DNA from: Lewinellaceae bacterium | GTDB lineage: Bacteria > Bacteroidota > Bacteroidia > Chitinophagales > Saprospiraceae | DNA length: 64,000 bases | Assembly: GCA_020636075.1 (NCBI GenBank) | Contig: JACJYO010000003.1 | Location: 248,001 to 312,000, forward strand | Direction of reading: 5' to 3' | Part shown: positions 18,801 to 28,133 of the stretch, one piece after another | How positions within the stretch are numbered: the first letter of the stretch is position 1 | How the letters are laid out: the number at the start of each line of letters is the position of its first letter | Made by a program: the position numbers and the translations under genes | Notes under the pieces: model-generated | Database searches by the model: none | What the model was told of the DNA's origin: nothing | Seen by the model: only the letters and a program-made list of their open reading frames with translations

Positions 18801-19830
18801 TTCTGTCGGAAATGTACTCTGGCAAAAACCTATGGAGGCTCGGATACCGATTGGCCATATTCTATTGAAACCACCACCGGGGGTGGTTTTATTCTTGCCG
18901 GCGAAACGAGGTCTAATGATGGTGACATATCAAATCCTAAAGGCAGGGGGGATATATGGGTGGTAAAACGAATAGTACGGGGACTTTGGAATGGCAAAAA
19001 GCATTCGGGGTTCTTCTACTGATTTAGCCTACTCTATAGATCGCACATTAAACGATGAATATATAGTAGCCGGAAAAACAAGTTCGAATGATGGTGATGA
19101 TGTCACAGGGGGTACCATGGCGGGGGTGACTTTTGGGTTCTTAAAGCCAGTTCTGCTGGAGATTTATTATGGCAAAAAGCATTTGGTGGAAGTAATCCAG
19201 AGGAAGCTCAATGTATAATTGCTACTTCTGATGGAGGTTATATAGTAGCCGGAAAAACAAATTCAAATGATGGTGATGTCACAGGATACCATGGCGGGGG
19301 CGACTTTTGGGTTCTCAAGCTCAATTCTATTGGAGATTTAATTTGGCAAAAGACATATGGAGGTAGTGGCCTTGACGAAGCGCGGAGCATAGTAGCCTCT
19401 TTAGATGGCGGATATTTTATTGCTGGCATTACCGATTCAAATGATGGTGATGTTACCAACAATAATGGAGGAGAAGATATTTGGGTAATAAAAATTGATT
19501 CGGACGGTGAAATTATTTGGCAAAAAACGCTGGGCAATCCTGGGGATAACGATGCCCGTTCAGTTCAGGCTACTCCAGATGGTGGGTGTGTGTTGTTGCT
19601 GGCCATTTTACACTTTATGACTTTTGGTTGACCAAATTAGATGCCAATGGAAATATCAAATGGCAGAAACAGATGGGTGGCGGAGGTACAGATGCACCAT
19701 TTTCAGTAAAAATCACTTCTGATTCCAACTATATAATGACTGGCCATACTACTTCAAATGATGGCGATGTGTCTGGAAACCATGGTAGCGTAGATATCTG
19801 GGTAGTCAAATTGCGTAATTTAACTATTCC
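18690..19830 (+). repeat. Six or so propeller-like repeats in the adhesin gene (about 165-190 bp each)
   Basis: Once frame changes are corrected, the translation repeats a unit of about 55-60 residues: SNDGDVTGYHGGGDFWVLKL, then a short spacer, then G.LIWQKTYGGSG.DEARSI and a DGGY.VAG strand. DNA copies such as AATTCAAATGATGGTGATG near 19258 and 19437 are nearly identical. Such units form a beta-propeller-like array. The repeated DNA makes this stretch prone to recombination and to assembly error. Confidence 0.65.
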
Positions 19831-19833
19831 TGA

Positions 19834-20631
19834 TTGCGCCTCAACCCTTCTTACCCTTTACCTAATAGCACCAACATTGGCACAGACACTTCCCTCCTGG
19901 CCCCCACCCCCAACCTGCATAGACGGCTACTACCTAACCCTCTCCACCACCCCCAACGGCACCGACATCCTGAACCACGAAGACGCAGGCAACTCCACCA
20001 GTTACCAACCCGCCCAAGCCTTCCCCGCCGGCGACACCATCTACGTCCGCATAACCCCTACAACAGCCTGGGCGAAGCCAGCAACTGCCCCGAATTCTGG
20101 TTCGTAACCAAAGATACCTGCGTCAGCGGCCAAAGCCTGGCCTGCAATGCACAATACACCGTGTACCTGGACACCAGCTGTCAGGCTACCATACTTCCCG
20201 AAGACGTCCTTGTGGGCGCCCAGCCCTATTGTTACGACCACATGCTGCTCACCATCGATACGGTGCCGCCGCTTTGCAACGGGCCTTGGGTAGCCGCGAT
20301 TGTCACCAGCGCGCACGCGGGCAATACGTATTGTTATCGCGTGCAGGACACCGTCGCCCAGTTCCAATGCTGGGGCGATCTGACCATCCTCAACACCAGC
20401 ATCCCGGAATGCTCGGCGCTCAGCACCCCGGCGCCCGGCACATCCGGCAATTCGATCAATACCGGTCTGGCCTGGGCGGCAGCGGCCGGTTGTCCGGCGG
20501 GCTATCGCCTGAGTTTGGGAACCAGTCCGGGCGGCACGGATATTTTGGATAATCTGGATGTGGGGAATAGCACCGGTTATCAGCCTGCGCAGCCGTTTCC
20601 TTCAGATGATACTATCTATGTGCATGGTTGA
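19834..20631 (+). CDS. Adhesin fragment: cysteine-rich beta modules
   Basis: The true coding part in this frame starts near 20052 (SLGEASNCPEFWFVTKDTCV) and ends near 20625. It holds a module around CQATILPEDVLVGAQPYCYD and one copy of a C..GYRLSLGTSPGGTDILDN unit followed by GNSTGYQPAQPFPSDDTIYV. A second copy of the latter lies upstream in another frame (YYLTLSTTPNGTDILNHEDA). The modules resemble fibronectin-type or Ig-like spacers in Bacteroidota surface proteins. Confidence 0.5.
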   Translation: MRLNPSYPLPNSTNIGTDTSLLAPTPNLHRRLLPNPLHHPQRHRHPEPRRRRQLHQLPTRPSLPRRRHHLRPHNPYNSLGEASNCPEFWFVTKDTCVSGQSLACNAQYTVYLDTSCQATILPEDVLVGAQPYCYDHMLLTIDTVPPLCNGPWVAAIVTSAHAGNTYCYRVQDTVAQFQCWGDLTILNTSIPECSALSTPAPGTSGNSINTGLAWAAAAGCPAGYRLSLGTSPGGTDILDNLDVGNSTGYQPAQPFPSDDTIYVHG

Positions 20632-20986
20632 TGTATTGGTGAAAGACGACAACGGCGATTGCCCATCGTTAACACCGGACACCCTCATCCTATCCATCAG
20701 CGATGCCACCGTGGCAAAAGATGAAATGTTCTGCCTGGATGTGACGGTCGCCAATTTTGACAGCATTGTTTCCATGCAATGCCGGATTGTTTATGATCCT
20801 GTAGTGTTTGGATTCGAGGCTATCCAGAGCATAACGTTGCCTAATGCTTCACCTGGAAATTTTAACACGACGATTCCCGGTGAAATAAAATTCGCCTGGC
20901 TGGAGCCTACTTTTACCGGTGTAGTATTAGCGGACGGGGGCTTCTATTTTTCAGGTTTGTTTCAATGCCAGCAATCCGAACTGTGA
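20558..20986 (+). CDS. Adhesin fragment: cohesin-like domain
   Basis: Real coding from about 20630. The sequence DATVAKDEMFCLDVTVANFD, then SMQCRIVYDPVVFGFEAIQS and IKFAWLEPTFTGVVLADGG, follows the strand order of the cohesin fold. No dockerin was seen in the window, so the partner is unknown. The fragment ends in a stop at 20986 after a frame change; about 150 bases of unclear frame follow. Confidence 0.5.
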   Translation: MWGIAPVISLRSRFLQMILSMCMVDVLVKDDNGDCPSLTPDTLILSISDATVAKDEMFCLDVTVANFDSIVSMQCRIVYDPVVFGFEAIQSITLPNASPGNFNTTIPGEIKFAWLEPTFTGVVLADGGFYFSGLFQCQQSEL

Positions 20987-21132
20987 TACTACCTTAATAC
21001 AGTTCGAAGCACTGCCGAACTATCCGGATGAATTTGTAAATTCAGGATGGGAAAGTTTTAGCAGCCGAGTTAAACCCCGGCAGAGTTACCGGCCTACCCC
21101 TGCCTGCGCCGACGATCTCCGGTAATCCGGTG

Positions 21133-21512
21133 CTCTGCTCCGGCTCCGCTACCCTGACCGTCTCCGGCAACTACCCCACGCCGCCGCAGTGGTCCAACAA
21201 CAAAACCGGCCTGACCATCACCGCCGACACCGCGGGCCTGTACACCGTCACCGTCACCGCCGCCAACGGCTGCACCGCCACCGCTACGCAAACCATAACC
21301 CCGGCGGACCCGCCCCCAACCCGCAAATCAGCGGCTCCACCGCCCTCTGCTCCGGCTCCGCTACCCTGACCGTCTCCGGCAACTACCCCACACCACCCCA
21401 ATGGTCCAACAACGCCACTGGTCTGACCATCACCGCCGACACGGCCGGGCTCTACACCGTCACCGTCACTGCCGCCAACGGCTGCACCGCCACCGCTACG
21501 CAAACCATAGCC
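21133..21512 (+). repeat. Tandem duplication of an Ig-like module, about 212-bp period
   Basis: Copies start at 21133 and 21345 and are nearly identical at DNA level (CTCTGCTCCGGCTCCGCTAC in both). Each encodes GSATLTVSGNYPTPPQWSNN and TADTAGLYTVTVTAANGC. The spacing is 212 rather than a multiple of three, so the frame breaks between the copies; 213 would restore it. Confidence 0.8.
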
Positions 21513-23867
21513 CCCGGCGGACCTGCGCCCACGCCGCAAATCACCGGCAACCTCATGCCCTGCACCGGATCGAGCACGGTGCTTTCCGCCGGCGCCTACT
21601 CGGCCTATGCCTGGACGGGCAATCAAAGCGGGCCCACCCTGACAGTAAATGCACAGGGTACTTACACCGTCACAGTGACCGACCTCAACGGCTGCACCGG
21701 TACCGACCAGGTGCAAGTGAACTTTTTGCCGGCGCCCAGCCCCACTACCACGCAAACGCCGGATTACTGCAATCAGACCAACGGCAGCATTCAACTCAAC
21801 GTCGGCGGCCCGGGTCCCTTCGGCTTTTTGTGGAGTACCGGCAGCAGCAGTCAAAACCTGACCAACATTTCGGCAGGTACCTACACGGTTACCGTGACCG
21901 GCCAGGGCAACTGTTCGGCCACTGCCACGGCCATTGTTGCCGCTGTTGCCGGGCCTTCCGTCAGTTCGACCGTGACCCCGGCAACCTGCGGTGAGCCCAA
22001 CGGCGCCGTTGCGATCGGCATATCCGGCGGCACCCCCAATTTTACCTTCCTTTGGAATACCGGCGCTACCGCGCAAAACGTAACGGCTGTGCCTGCCGGC
22101 ACTTACACGGTGTCCGTGACCGATGCGGCGGGTTGCAGCCAAACAACGACTACCAACGTCCCTGGGCCGCCGGCATTGGCCACCGGCATAGTTGAGGAAG
22201 ACTGCGGCGGCGGCGATGCCGTCTACGTCGTTCGTTTTCCAATAAGTGGCGGAACGCCCCCGTATATGCTGGTGTCGGGCGCCGGGACGATCACGGGCAA
22301 CCAGTTTGAAAGTCAGCCCATTTTCAGCGGCGTCAACTACAGTTTTAGCATCAGCGATGCGGCGGGTTGTCCGGCGGTAGTGGTCAACGGTGTTCATTCC
22401 TGCAGTTGCGTGACCGATGCCGGTTCCATGGACAGCGCCCCGCTCGTAGTGTGCGGCAACAATGCTGAAATGGCGCAACATTCTCCAGGGCAACCCCTGC
22501 CGCCCAGCGCGGCTCTGCGTTTTGCCCTGCACCTGGGCAGCGGCAATCAGTTGCAAAATGTGCTGGCCTGGAACACGACCCCGGAATTTGGCTTTATCAG
22601 TAACGGGATGGTGTACGGCGCCACCTACTACATTTCGGCGATAGCCGGGCAAGACGACGGTTTTGGCAATGTGAACCTCGCCGATCCCTGCCTGGACGTA
22701 TCGGTGGGCACACCGGTTCGGTTTTTCCCAACCTACAATAGCAGTGTGCCGGCGGTGATCTGCAAAGGGGAGACCTACACCGTTGGGACGGAGAGTTTCG
22801 ACTCGACCGGCATGTACACCGTGCCCTTGCAAAGCATACACGGTTGCGACAGCGTCATCGTGCTGAACCTGGAGGTGCGCGATCCCAAGGTGCTTATTTC
22901 CAAAGACACGACCATTTGCGCAGGCAACCCGGTGACCCTGACGGCGCAATCGAGCGGCTGCAACGGCTGTAAATACAGCTGGAGCGTGCCGGGGGCCGGC
23001 AACTCCATCCAGCTCAGTCCCGCAAGCAGCGAGGTGTACCACATCACCGTCACCGACAACCAGGGCTGTACGGCCACGGCGTCGGCCAGTGTGCAGGTGG
23101 AGCCGGACAAGGTGATCAACATTTCAGCGGTGATCTGCAAAGGCGGTGCTTTCAAGGTGGGCGCCCAGTCGTTTACCAAGGCAGGTGATTACACCGTGCA
23201 TTTAAACTCCGTTGCGGGCTGCGACAGCACGGTAAATCTGCTGCTCGAGGTCATGGAGGCGCAGGCGCTCATAGCGGTGGGCGACACGGTGTTTTACCCG
23301 CCAGGGCAAGGTATTTCGGAGCGCGTGTTTGATGTAGCCGCCAACGACTCGCTGTTTGGCGCAGCCTGGCGCATCCGCATCACGCAACAGCCTCAGGCCG
23401 GACAGGCCGACAGCACCGACGACGGCCGCCGCCTGCGCTACCGTCTGCTGAATACAGCGTTCCGGGGCATCGATGTGCTGGAATACGAACTCTGCGATGC
23501 CGACTGCCAGGGACCTTGCAGCCGCGCCCGGGTTTGGGTGGTGATACAGGACGACATTGAAAATGTAGCCGATTCACTGGTCAACACCATCACGCCCAAC
23601 GGCGACGGCTTTAACGATGTGTTCGACCCCTTGCAGGAGTATCTGGATCAACAATACATCGTGCCTGTGAAACAGGCGACGCTGAGCATCTTCAACCGCT
23701 GGGGCGAACGCGTTTTCCACACCAACGGCAACTACGAACCCTGGGATGGCAGCACCGGCAATGGTGGCCGCAAGGTGCCGCAAGGGGCGTATTACTACGT
23801 GTTGCAGCTGGATGTGGGGGAGAAGATTGTGGTGCGGGGGACGGTGCATGTGTTTGGGACGGAGTAA
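21189..23867 (+). CDS. Adhesin C-terminal part with gliding-motility-type T9SS sorting domain
   Basis: Longest intact piece of the giant adhesin; the first ~60 codons are a shadow frame and true coding begins near 21310. It carries Ig-like and SprB-like modules (SIQLNVGGPGPFGFLWSTGS, AVAIGISGGTPNFTFLWNTG), two ICKGE.Y.VG....F..G.Y modules and the type B sorting domain: NTITPNGDGFNDVFDPLQEY, then ATLSIFNRWGERVFHTNGNY and GAYYYVLQLDVG at the end. Type B domains direct export through the T9SS and surface attachment and need a PorP/SprF partner in the systems studied. Confidence 0.8.
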   Translation: MVQQQNRPDHHRRHRGPVHRHRHRRQRLHRHRYANHNPGGPAPNPQISGSTALCSGSATLTVSGNYPTPPQWSNNATGLTITADTAGLYTVTVTAANGCTATATQTIAPGGPAPTPQITGNLMPCTGSSTVLSAGAYSAYAWTGNQSGPTLTVNAQGTYTVTVTDLNGCTGTDQVQVNFLPAPSPTTTQTPDYCNQTNGSIQLNVGGPGPFGFLWSTGSSSQNLTNISAGTYTVTVTGQGNCSATATAIVAAVAGPSVSSTVTPATCGEPNGAVAIGISGGTPNFTFLWNTGATAQNVTAVPAGTYTVSVTDAAGCSQTTTTNVPGPPALATGIVEEDCGGGDAVYVVRFPISGGTPPYMLVSGAGTITGNQFESQPIFSGVNYSFSISDAAGCPAVVVNGVHSCSCVTDAGSMDSAPLVVCGNNAEMAQHSPGQPLPPSAALRFALHLGSGNQLQNVLAWNTTPEFGFISNGMVYGATYYISAIAGQDDGFGNVNLADPCLDVSVGTPVRFFPTYNSSVPAVICKGETYTVGTESFDSTGMYTVPLQSIHGCDSVIVLNLEVRDPKVLISKDTTICAGNPVTLTAQSSGCNGCKYSWSVPGAGNSIQLSPASSEVYHITVTDNQGCTATASASVQVEPDKVINISAVICKGGAFKVGAQSFTKAGDYTVHLNSVAGCDSTVNLLLEVMEAQALIAVGDTVFYPPGQGISERVFDVAANDSLFGAAWRIRITQQPQAGQADSTDDGRRLRYRLLNTAFRGIDVLEYELCDADCQGPCSRARVWVVIQDDIENVADSLVNTITPNGDGFNDVFDPLQEYLDQQYIVPVKQATLSIFNRWGERVFHTNGNYEPWDGSTGNGGRKVPQGAYYYVLQLDVGEKIVVRGTVHVFGTE

Positions 23868-23943
23868 TAGGTTAAAGGCAGTGCGATTCTGTTTGTCTGT
23901 TGAGGCTGTTCATAAATTCTGGTACGCGTGGCGACTACAAAAT

Positions 23944-24008
23944 TTCACCACGGAGACACGGAGGACACAGAGTATGATTCTCCGTGCGCTCCGTGTCTCC
24001 GTGGTGAA
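23944..24008. repeat. 20-bp perfect inverted repeat (ttcaccacggagacacggag)
   Basis: Arms 23944-23963 and 23989-24008 are perfectly complementary. Fragments of the same sequence (CCACAGAGAACGCAGA, CCACGGAGGCATGGAG) occur near 9222 and 7523. It lies between the adhesin and the tail-fibre-like gene and could act as a stem-loop between them. Confidence 0.75.
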
Positions 24009-24106
24009 TAAAATAATCTACACTGGGTGTTTTATTTTCGAACGATAAGACCCTCTATTTGCACAGCATGGTTACAACCTGAAGTAATAAATTCAAATCT
24101 ACACCG

Positions 24107-26477
24107 ATGAAAAAGTTTCTCGTTTGTCTGGTCTTCTTCGCGCTCGCCTTGCTGGCCGCTGCCCAGGCGCCGCAAGCCATCAACTATCAGGCTATCGCCC
24201 GGAACCCGCAAGGGCAGCCCATCGCAAACAAAACAGTGAGCATCCAGATCAGCATCCTGAACGGCTCGATTAGTGGCCCGGCCGTGTATGTTGAAACACA
24301 CCAACTAACGACCAACCAGTTTGGCCTGTTTACCCTGGGCATTGGCCTGGGCACCGCGCAAAGCGGTACGTTTGCGACCATCGACTGGGCGAGTGCGCCC
24401 AAATTTCTCAAGGTCAATATCGACAATACGCTGCAGGGCGTCACGCAATTGCTCAGCGTGCCCTATGCCCTGTACGCAGCATCGGCCAAAGAAGGCCAAA
24501 CGCTCAGCCTCAACGGCAACCAACTCAGCATCAGCAGCAATGCGGTGACCCTGCCCGGCAGCGGCGGCGGCACCCTGAACGACCTGACGGATGTCAACAC
24601 CGCCGGCGCAGCAAACGGCCAAATCCTGCAATGGAACGGCAGCCAATGGGTGCCGGTGACCTTGCCGCCGGGTGCGAGTTATACGGCTGGAAATGGGATC
24701 AGTATAAACGGTACGGTTATCAACAATACCGGAGACACAAACGCTGGAGATGATATCACAAACACAACATCTGCAGGCGGCGATTTGAGTGGAACTTACC
24801 CCAACCCTTCAGTAGTAAAATACAAGGAAAAGCAGTGGCCAATACAGCGCCGTCGGATGGAGATTTGCTTCGGTTTAATAGCGCAGCCGGGCGGTGGGAG
24901 CCGGTAGCGAGTAGTGGTATTGGCTGGGGCTTGACTGGGAATAATGGGACGGACGCCGGAGTGAATTTTATTGGCACTACTGATAGCCAACCTCTTGTCT
25001 TTAAAATCAATGATGTAAAGCGAATGCAATTGGATAGTAATGGAATATTAGAGTTATTCGGGCAAATAAACTCCAATACATTCGTAGGTATGTCTGTCGG
25101 TAAAAAAATTTTTCAGGAACTTGCAATAGTTTTTTAGGCGCCTACTCTGGTTTCTCAAACTATAGCGGCAATTTTAATAGCTTTTTGGCTATTCTTCTGG
25201 AAGTTCAAATTCAAATGGCTACGATAATAGCTTTTTTGGATGCAATGCTGGCCAAAATAATACTACAGGTGTTAGTAATTGTTTTTTTGGCACTGGGTCT
25301 GGTAAAAATAATATTACGGGTATTGGAAATTGTTTTTTTTGGTACAGATACCGGAAATAAAAATACTTCAGGTAAATTCAATAGTTACTTTGGTTATAAT
25401 GCTGGAAAGTTTGATTCTGTAGGTATTGAAAATTGTTTTTTGGCTATTTATCTGGAAAATCAAACACAATAGGTATTGAGAACAGTTTTTGGAGCATACT
25501 CTGGTAGTTTAAACACTACAGGCATTGAAAACATACTTTTTTGGTACATACTCTGGCAATTCAAATACTACCGGTAGGTTAAATAGCTATTTTTTGGTTA
25601 TGGTGCTGGCACAATGAACACCGTAGGCAGTTTGAATAAGCTTTTTGGCTCAGGTTCAGGCTTGGCAAATACGACAGGTCATTCTAATAGTGATGTTTTT
25701 TGGCTATAATTCAGGAGCAATAAATACTTCAGGTCTGTGGAATAATATTTCAGGCTTTGGAACGGGAATCTGGTAGATCAAAAAAACAGGCCATTTTTAA
25801 TACTTTTTTTTGGCTATGGTTCAGGGTTTAATAACAGATCAGGTTTCCATAATATCTCCGTTGGATATAATTCAAATTTAGCTGATACCGCTTTTCAAAA
25901 CGCTATTGCCATAGGCGCTGCCGCCCTTTCTACTGCCTCCAACTCAGCCCGCATTGGCAGCACTGACATCACCTCCATAGGCGGCCAGGTAAGCTGGACC
26001 ACCTTTTCCGACGGCCGCTTCAAAGCAAACATTCAAAACGACATCCAGGGCCTGGCCTTCATCCGCCGCCTGCGCCCGGTCAGCTATCAATACGACATCG
26101 CCAAAATCGACGACTTCCTGGGCATTCCGGAGCGCCGGAATGCACTCGGCCGCGAAATAACCCCCGAAGAGATGGACGCTCAGCGCAAAGCCGCCGGCAT
26201 CCGGTACACTGGCTTCATCGCCCAGGAAGTGGAACAGGTCGCCCGCGAACTGGGCTTTGCGTTCTCCGGCGTAGATGCACCCGACAATGAAAAAGACCCC
26301 TACGGCTTGCGCTACGCCGAATTCACCGTGCCGCTGGTAAAAGCCGTGCAGGAGCAACAGGCACTGATCGAAGCGCAGCAAATACAACTGCAAAGCCTGC
26401 AGGACCAACTGCTCGGGCTTGCCACAGAGCTCAACACCCTGAAAGCATTGCTGACGAAAACCGCTGAAAACAAATAG
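24107..26477 (+). pseudogene. Secreted tail-fibre-like protein with S74 chaperone C-terminus, frameshifted
   Basis: Signal peptide MKKFLVCLVFFALALLAAAQ at 24107, then APQAINYQAIARNPQGQPIA, the usual opening of this Bacteroidota family, and an N-terminal domain to about residue 245 (GGDLSGTYPNPSV). The frame then changes near 24820. The middle (25080-25830) is a beta-roll of about 14-residue repeats with FFG, broken repeatedly at poly-T runs. The C-terminus from about 25845 is an S74 intramolecular chaperone: SDGRFKANIQNDIQGLAFIR, then RYTGFIAQEVEQVARELG, ending in a coiled coil (QEQQALIEAQQIQLQSLQDQ). In phage tail spikes this domain trimerises the fibre and cuts itself off at a Ser-Lys pair. 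Whether the gene is dead or mis-sequenced cannot be decided here. Confidence 0.7.
25120..25830 (+). repeat. About 13 beta-roll repeats, each with a poly-T tract of varying length
   Basis: Each ~42-60 base unit encodes a variant of NSFFGYSSGSSNTTG. The FFG codons give a T-run that is T5, T6, T7 or T8 in different copies (for example T5 near 25183, T7 near 25282, T8 near 25333, T6 near 25437, T5 near 25482). Departures from the expected length are what throw the frame out and back in. Confidence 0.75.
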
Positions 26478-26480
26478 GCT

Positions 26481-27452
26481 ATGCGTATCCTGCTCTTCTG
26501 CTTGCTTTTTTGCGGTGTGTGGTCCGCGCCGGCCCAATCGGTTCAGGTGGTCAATGCCTGCGGCGGTAAACTGTCGGGGCCGGATATGACGGTAGAATTT
26601 TCCATCGGCGAGCCGGCTATCGAAACCCTGTTTACTGGGCAGGAAGCCGTCACGCAGGGCTTTATCCAGCCGGATTATTTTGGTTGCCTGGCGAGCCTGG
26701 AAGAAATCATTCAGACGATCTGCGCCGGCGAAACCTACCTGTTCAACGGACAAGCGCTTAAGGTCTCCGGGCAGTACGAAGCGACCTACACAAATCTTCT
26801 GGGCTGCGACAGCACGGTGGTACTCCAACTGGAAGTACTTGACCCGCAGGGTTTTGCCGCCGAAGACGACGAGGCCAACCTGTTTCTCCCGGCAACGAGC
26901 CTGATGTTGCATCCGCTCGATAACGACCTGCTGCCGCCCGGTTTTTCGGCGATGTTGACGTTTTACAGTCCGGCCTATGCCGGTACGGTCGGTTCACCCG
27001 ATTCTGTCGCATTGTTGTACAATTTGCAAAACAGCGGCTTTACGGGCCAGGACTCTTTTCGCTATGTGGTTTGCCTGCGCCAATGCCTGCAAGCGGTGTG
27101 TGATACAGCCTGGGTATATGTGCTGGTAACCAGCGACCTTAGTACTGTCGATGAAAAAGACCTTACCAATACCATTACTCCGAACGGCGATGGCTTAAAC
27201 GACGTGTTTGATCCCCTGCAGGAATTAATCGACCAGGGCAAGTATGTATCGGTAAACCAGGCCCGGCTGAGTATTTTCAACCGCTGGGGCGAACGCATTT
27301 TTTACAATAAGGATACTTACAAACCTTGGGACGGTAGGGCGGGTGGCAAGCAAATAGTCCCCCAAGGCACATACTATTACATCCTGCGCTTGGAGTTAAA
27401 TGACGCCCTTGTAGTTAAAGGCCCAATCAACGTTTTCGGCACCAACGAGTAA
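26481..27452 (+). CDS. Secreted protein with gliding-motility-type T9SS sorting domain
   Basis: 323 residues, starting 3 bases after the tail-fibre-like gene. Signal peptide MRILLFCLLFCGVWSAPAQS. The first part (GPDMTVEFSIGEPAIETLFT, then TQGFIQPDYF) is a recurrent module of Bacteroidota secreted proteins. An ICAGETYLFNGQALKVSGQY module follows and then a cadherin-like segment. The type B sorting domain occupies the last 95 residues (NTITPNGDGLNDVFDPLQEL, LSIFNRWGERIFYN, GTYYYILRLEL). It closely resembles the end of the giant adhesin. As the last gene of this cluster it may be cargo of the same PorP/SprF system. The frame is intact. Confidence 0.85.
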   Translation: MRILLFCLLFCGVWSAPAQSVQVVNACGGKLSGPDMTVEFSIGEPAIETLFTGQEAVTQGFIQPDYFGCLASLEEIIQTICAGETYLFNGQALKVSGQYEATYTNLLGCDSTVVLQLEVLDPQGFAAEDDEANLFLPATSLMLHPLDNDLLPPGFSAMLTFYSPAYAGTVGSPDSVALLYNLQNSGFTGQDSFRYVVCLRQCLQAVCDTAWVYVLVTSDLSTVDEKDLTNTITPNGDGLNDVFDPLQELIDQGKYVSVNQARLSIFNRWGERIFYNKDTYKPWDGRAGGKQIVPQGTYYYILRLELNDALVVKGPINVFGTNE

Positions 27453-27584
27453 CGTAAAAAAACTTTTTTCAAAAAAAATTCCAAAACATGGGTACCGCTA
27501 AAACATGATTTCCCCTAACAGGTGTATGCGATCAAAAATCGCGATTAAAAACTCAAAACTGTTCACCTGTAAAAGTTAAAAATC

Positions 27585-28067
27585 ATGTTTAAGCAAACGC
27601 TCTTTTCCGCTCTTTTCCTCGTCGCTACCCTGACCGGCAATGCCGCCAGTTTCACCGCAGCACCCGGTATCCCGGCCAGCCCGGCTCAAGTCGATCAACT
27701 GGTCACCCTGTTCGCCGGCACCCAGGTTTTTGTAAGCCTGAATGAAATGTTCAACGCCGAAGACGTATCCATCGGCAATAGCATCGACTTTATGGTCCGC
27801 AGCAATGTCACCGTAAACGGCAAAGTGCTCATCGCCGCCGGCGCCACTGCGACAGGCTGGGTAAAAAGTGTCAAGAAAGCTTGCGACGGCAAATGTGCCG
27901 AGATCACCATCACGGTGGAAAGCGCCCAGGCTGTTGATGGCCAAACGGTCAACCTGCGCAGCGTACCCCACACCATCCAGGCGCCTTGTTGCTGCGGCAC
28001 GGCTACGGCCAACGTAGGCACCAACCTCCGCGCCTTTGTGCTGAACGACGTAAAAGTCAACGCCTGA
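27585..28067 (+). CDS. Small secreted protein, LPAG-type family, paralogue 4
   Basis: 160 residues with signal peptide MFKQTLFSALFLVATLTGNA. The mature part has LFAGTQVFVSLNEMFNAEDV, then GNSIDFMVRSNVTVNGKVLI and AAGATATGWVKSVKK, and SAQAVDGQTVNLRS, the same motif order as the family members at 1919-3701. It carries a CCCG cluster near residue 135 that the others lack. It is followed 66 bases later by paralogue 5 on the same strand. Function is unknown. Confidence 0.75.
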   Translation: MFKQTLFSALFLVATLTGNAASFTAAPGIPASPAQVDQLVTLFAGTQVFVSLNEMFNAEDVSIGNSIDFMVRSNVTVNGKVLIAAGATATGWVKSVKKACDGKCAEITITVESAQAVDGQTVNLRSVPHTIQAPCCCGTATANVGTNLRAFVLNDVKVNA

Positions 28068-28133
28068 TCCTGGCCCCAGCCCCAAAAAACCATTTTTCCA
28101 CCTCCATTTTTTAAACAAGAAAAAACATCAGTC

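Larger units (their letters stand above)
16316..23867 (+). pseudogene. Giant T9SS type B surface adhesin, interrupted by multiple frameshifts
   Basis: One gene of about 2,500 codons can be followed from the signal peptide at 16316 (ends SFSNANAQ) to the T9SS sorting domain at 23867, but it changes frame about ten or more times. Domain order: cysteine-containing beta modules (16.4-17.4 kb), LamG/concanavalin-like domain (17.4-18.1), Ig/PKD-like modules, propeller-like repeats (18.7-19.8), two related CxDGY..L..TTPNGTDIL modules (19.85-20.05 and 20.4-20.63), a cohesin-like domain (20.65-20.98), Ig-like modules (21.1-23.3) and the gliding-type C-terminus. Where copies can be compared, many breaks are one-base losses in homopolymers (for example A5 where A6 is expected at about 18830, G4 for G5 at about 19007). 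That may be sequencing error rather than true decay. If intact, the product would be secreted by T9SS and placed on the surface. Confidence 0.7.

Noticed and set aside
21171..23042. 623-codon open frame on the minus strand
   Set aside because: Low-complexity, Gly/Arg-rich translation antisense to the repeated Ig-like modules of the adhesin; a by-product of codon bias in repeats.
25120..25830. Possible CRISPR-like array
   Set aside because: The repeats are coding beta-roll units that vary in sequence and length; there are no unique spacers and no cas genes.
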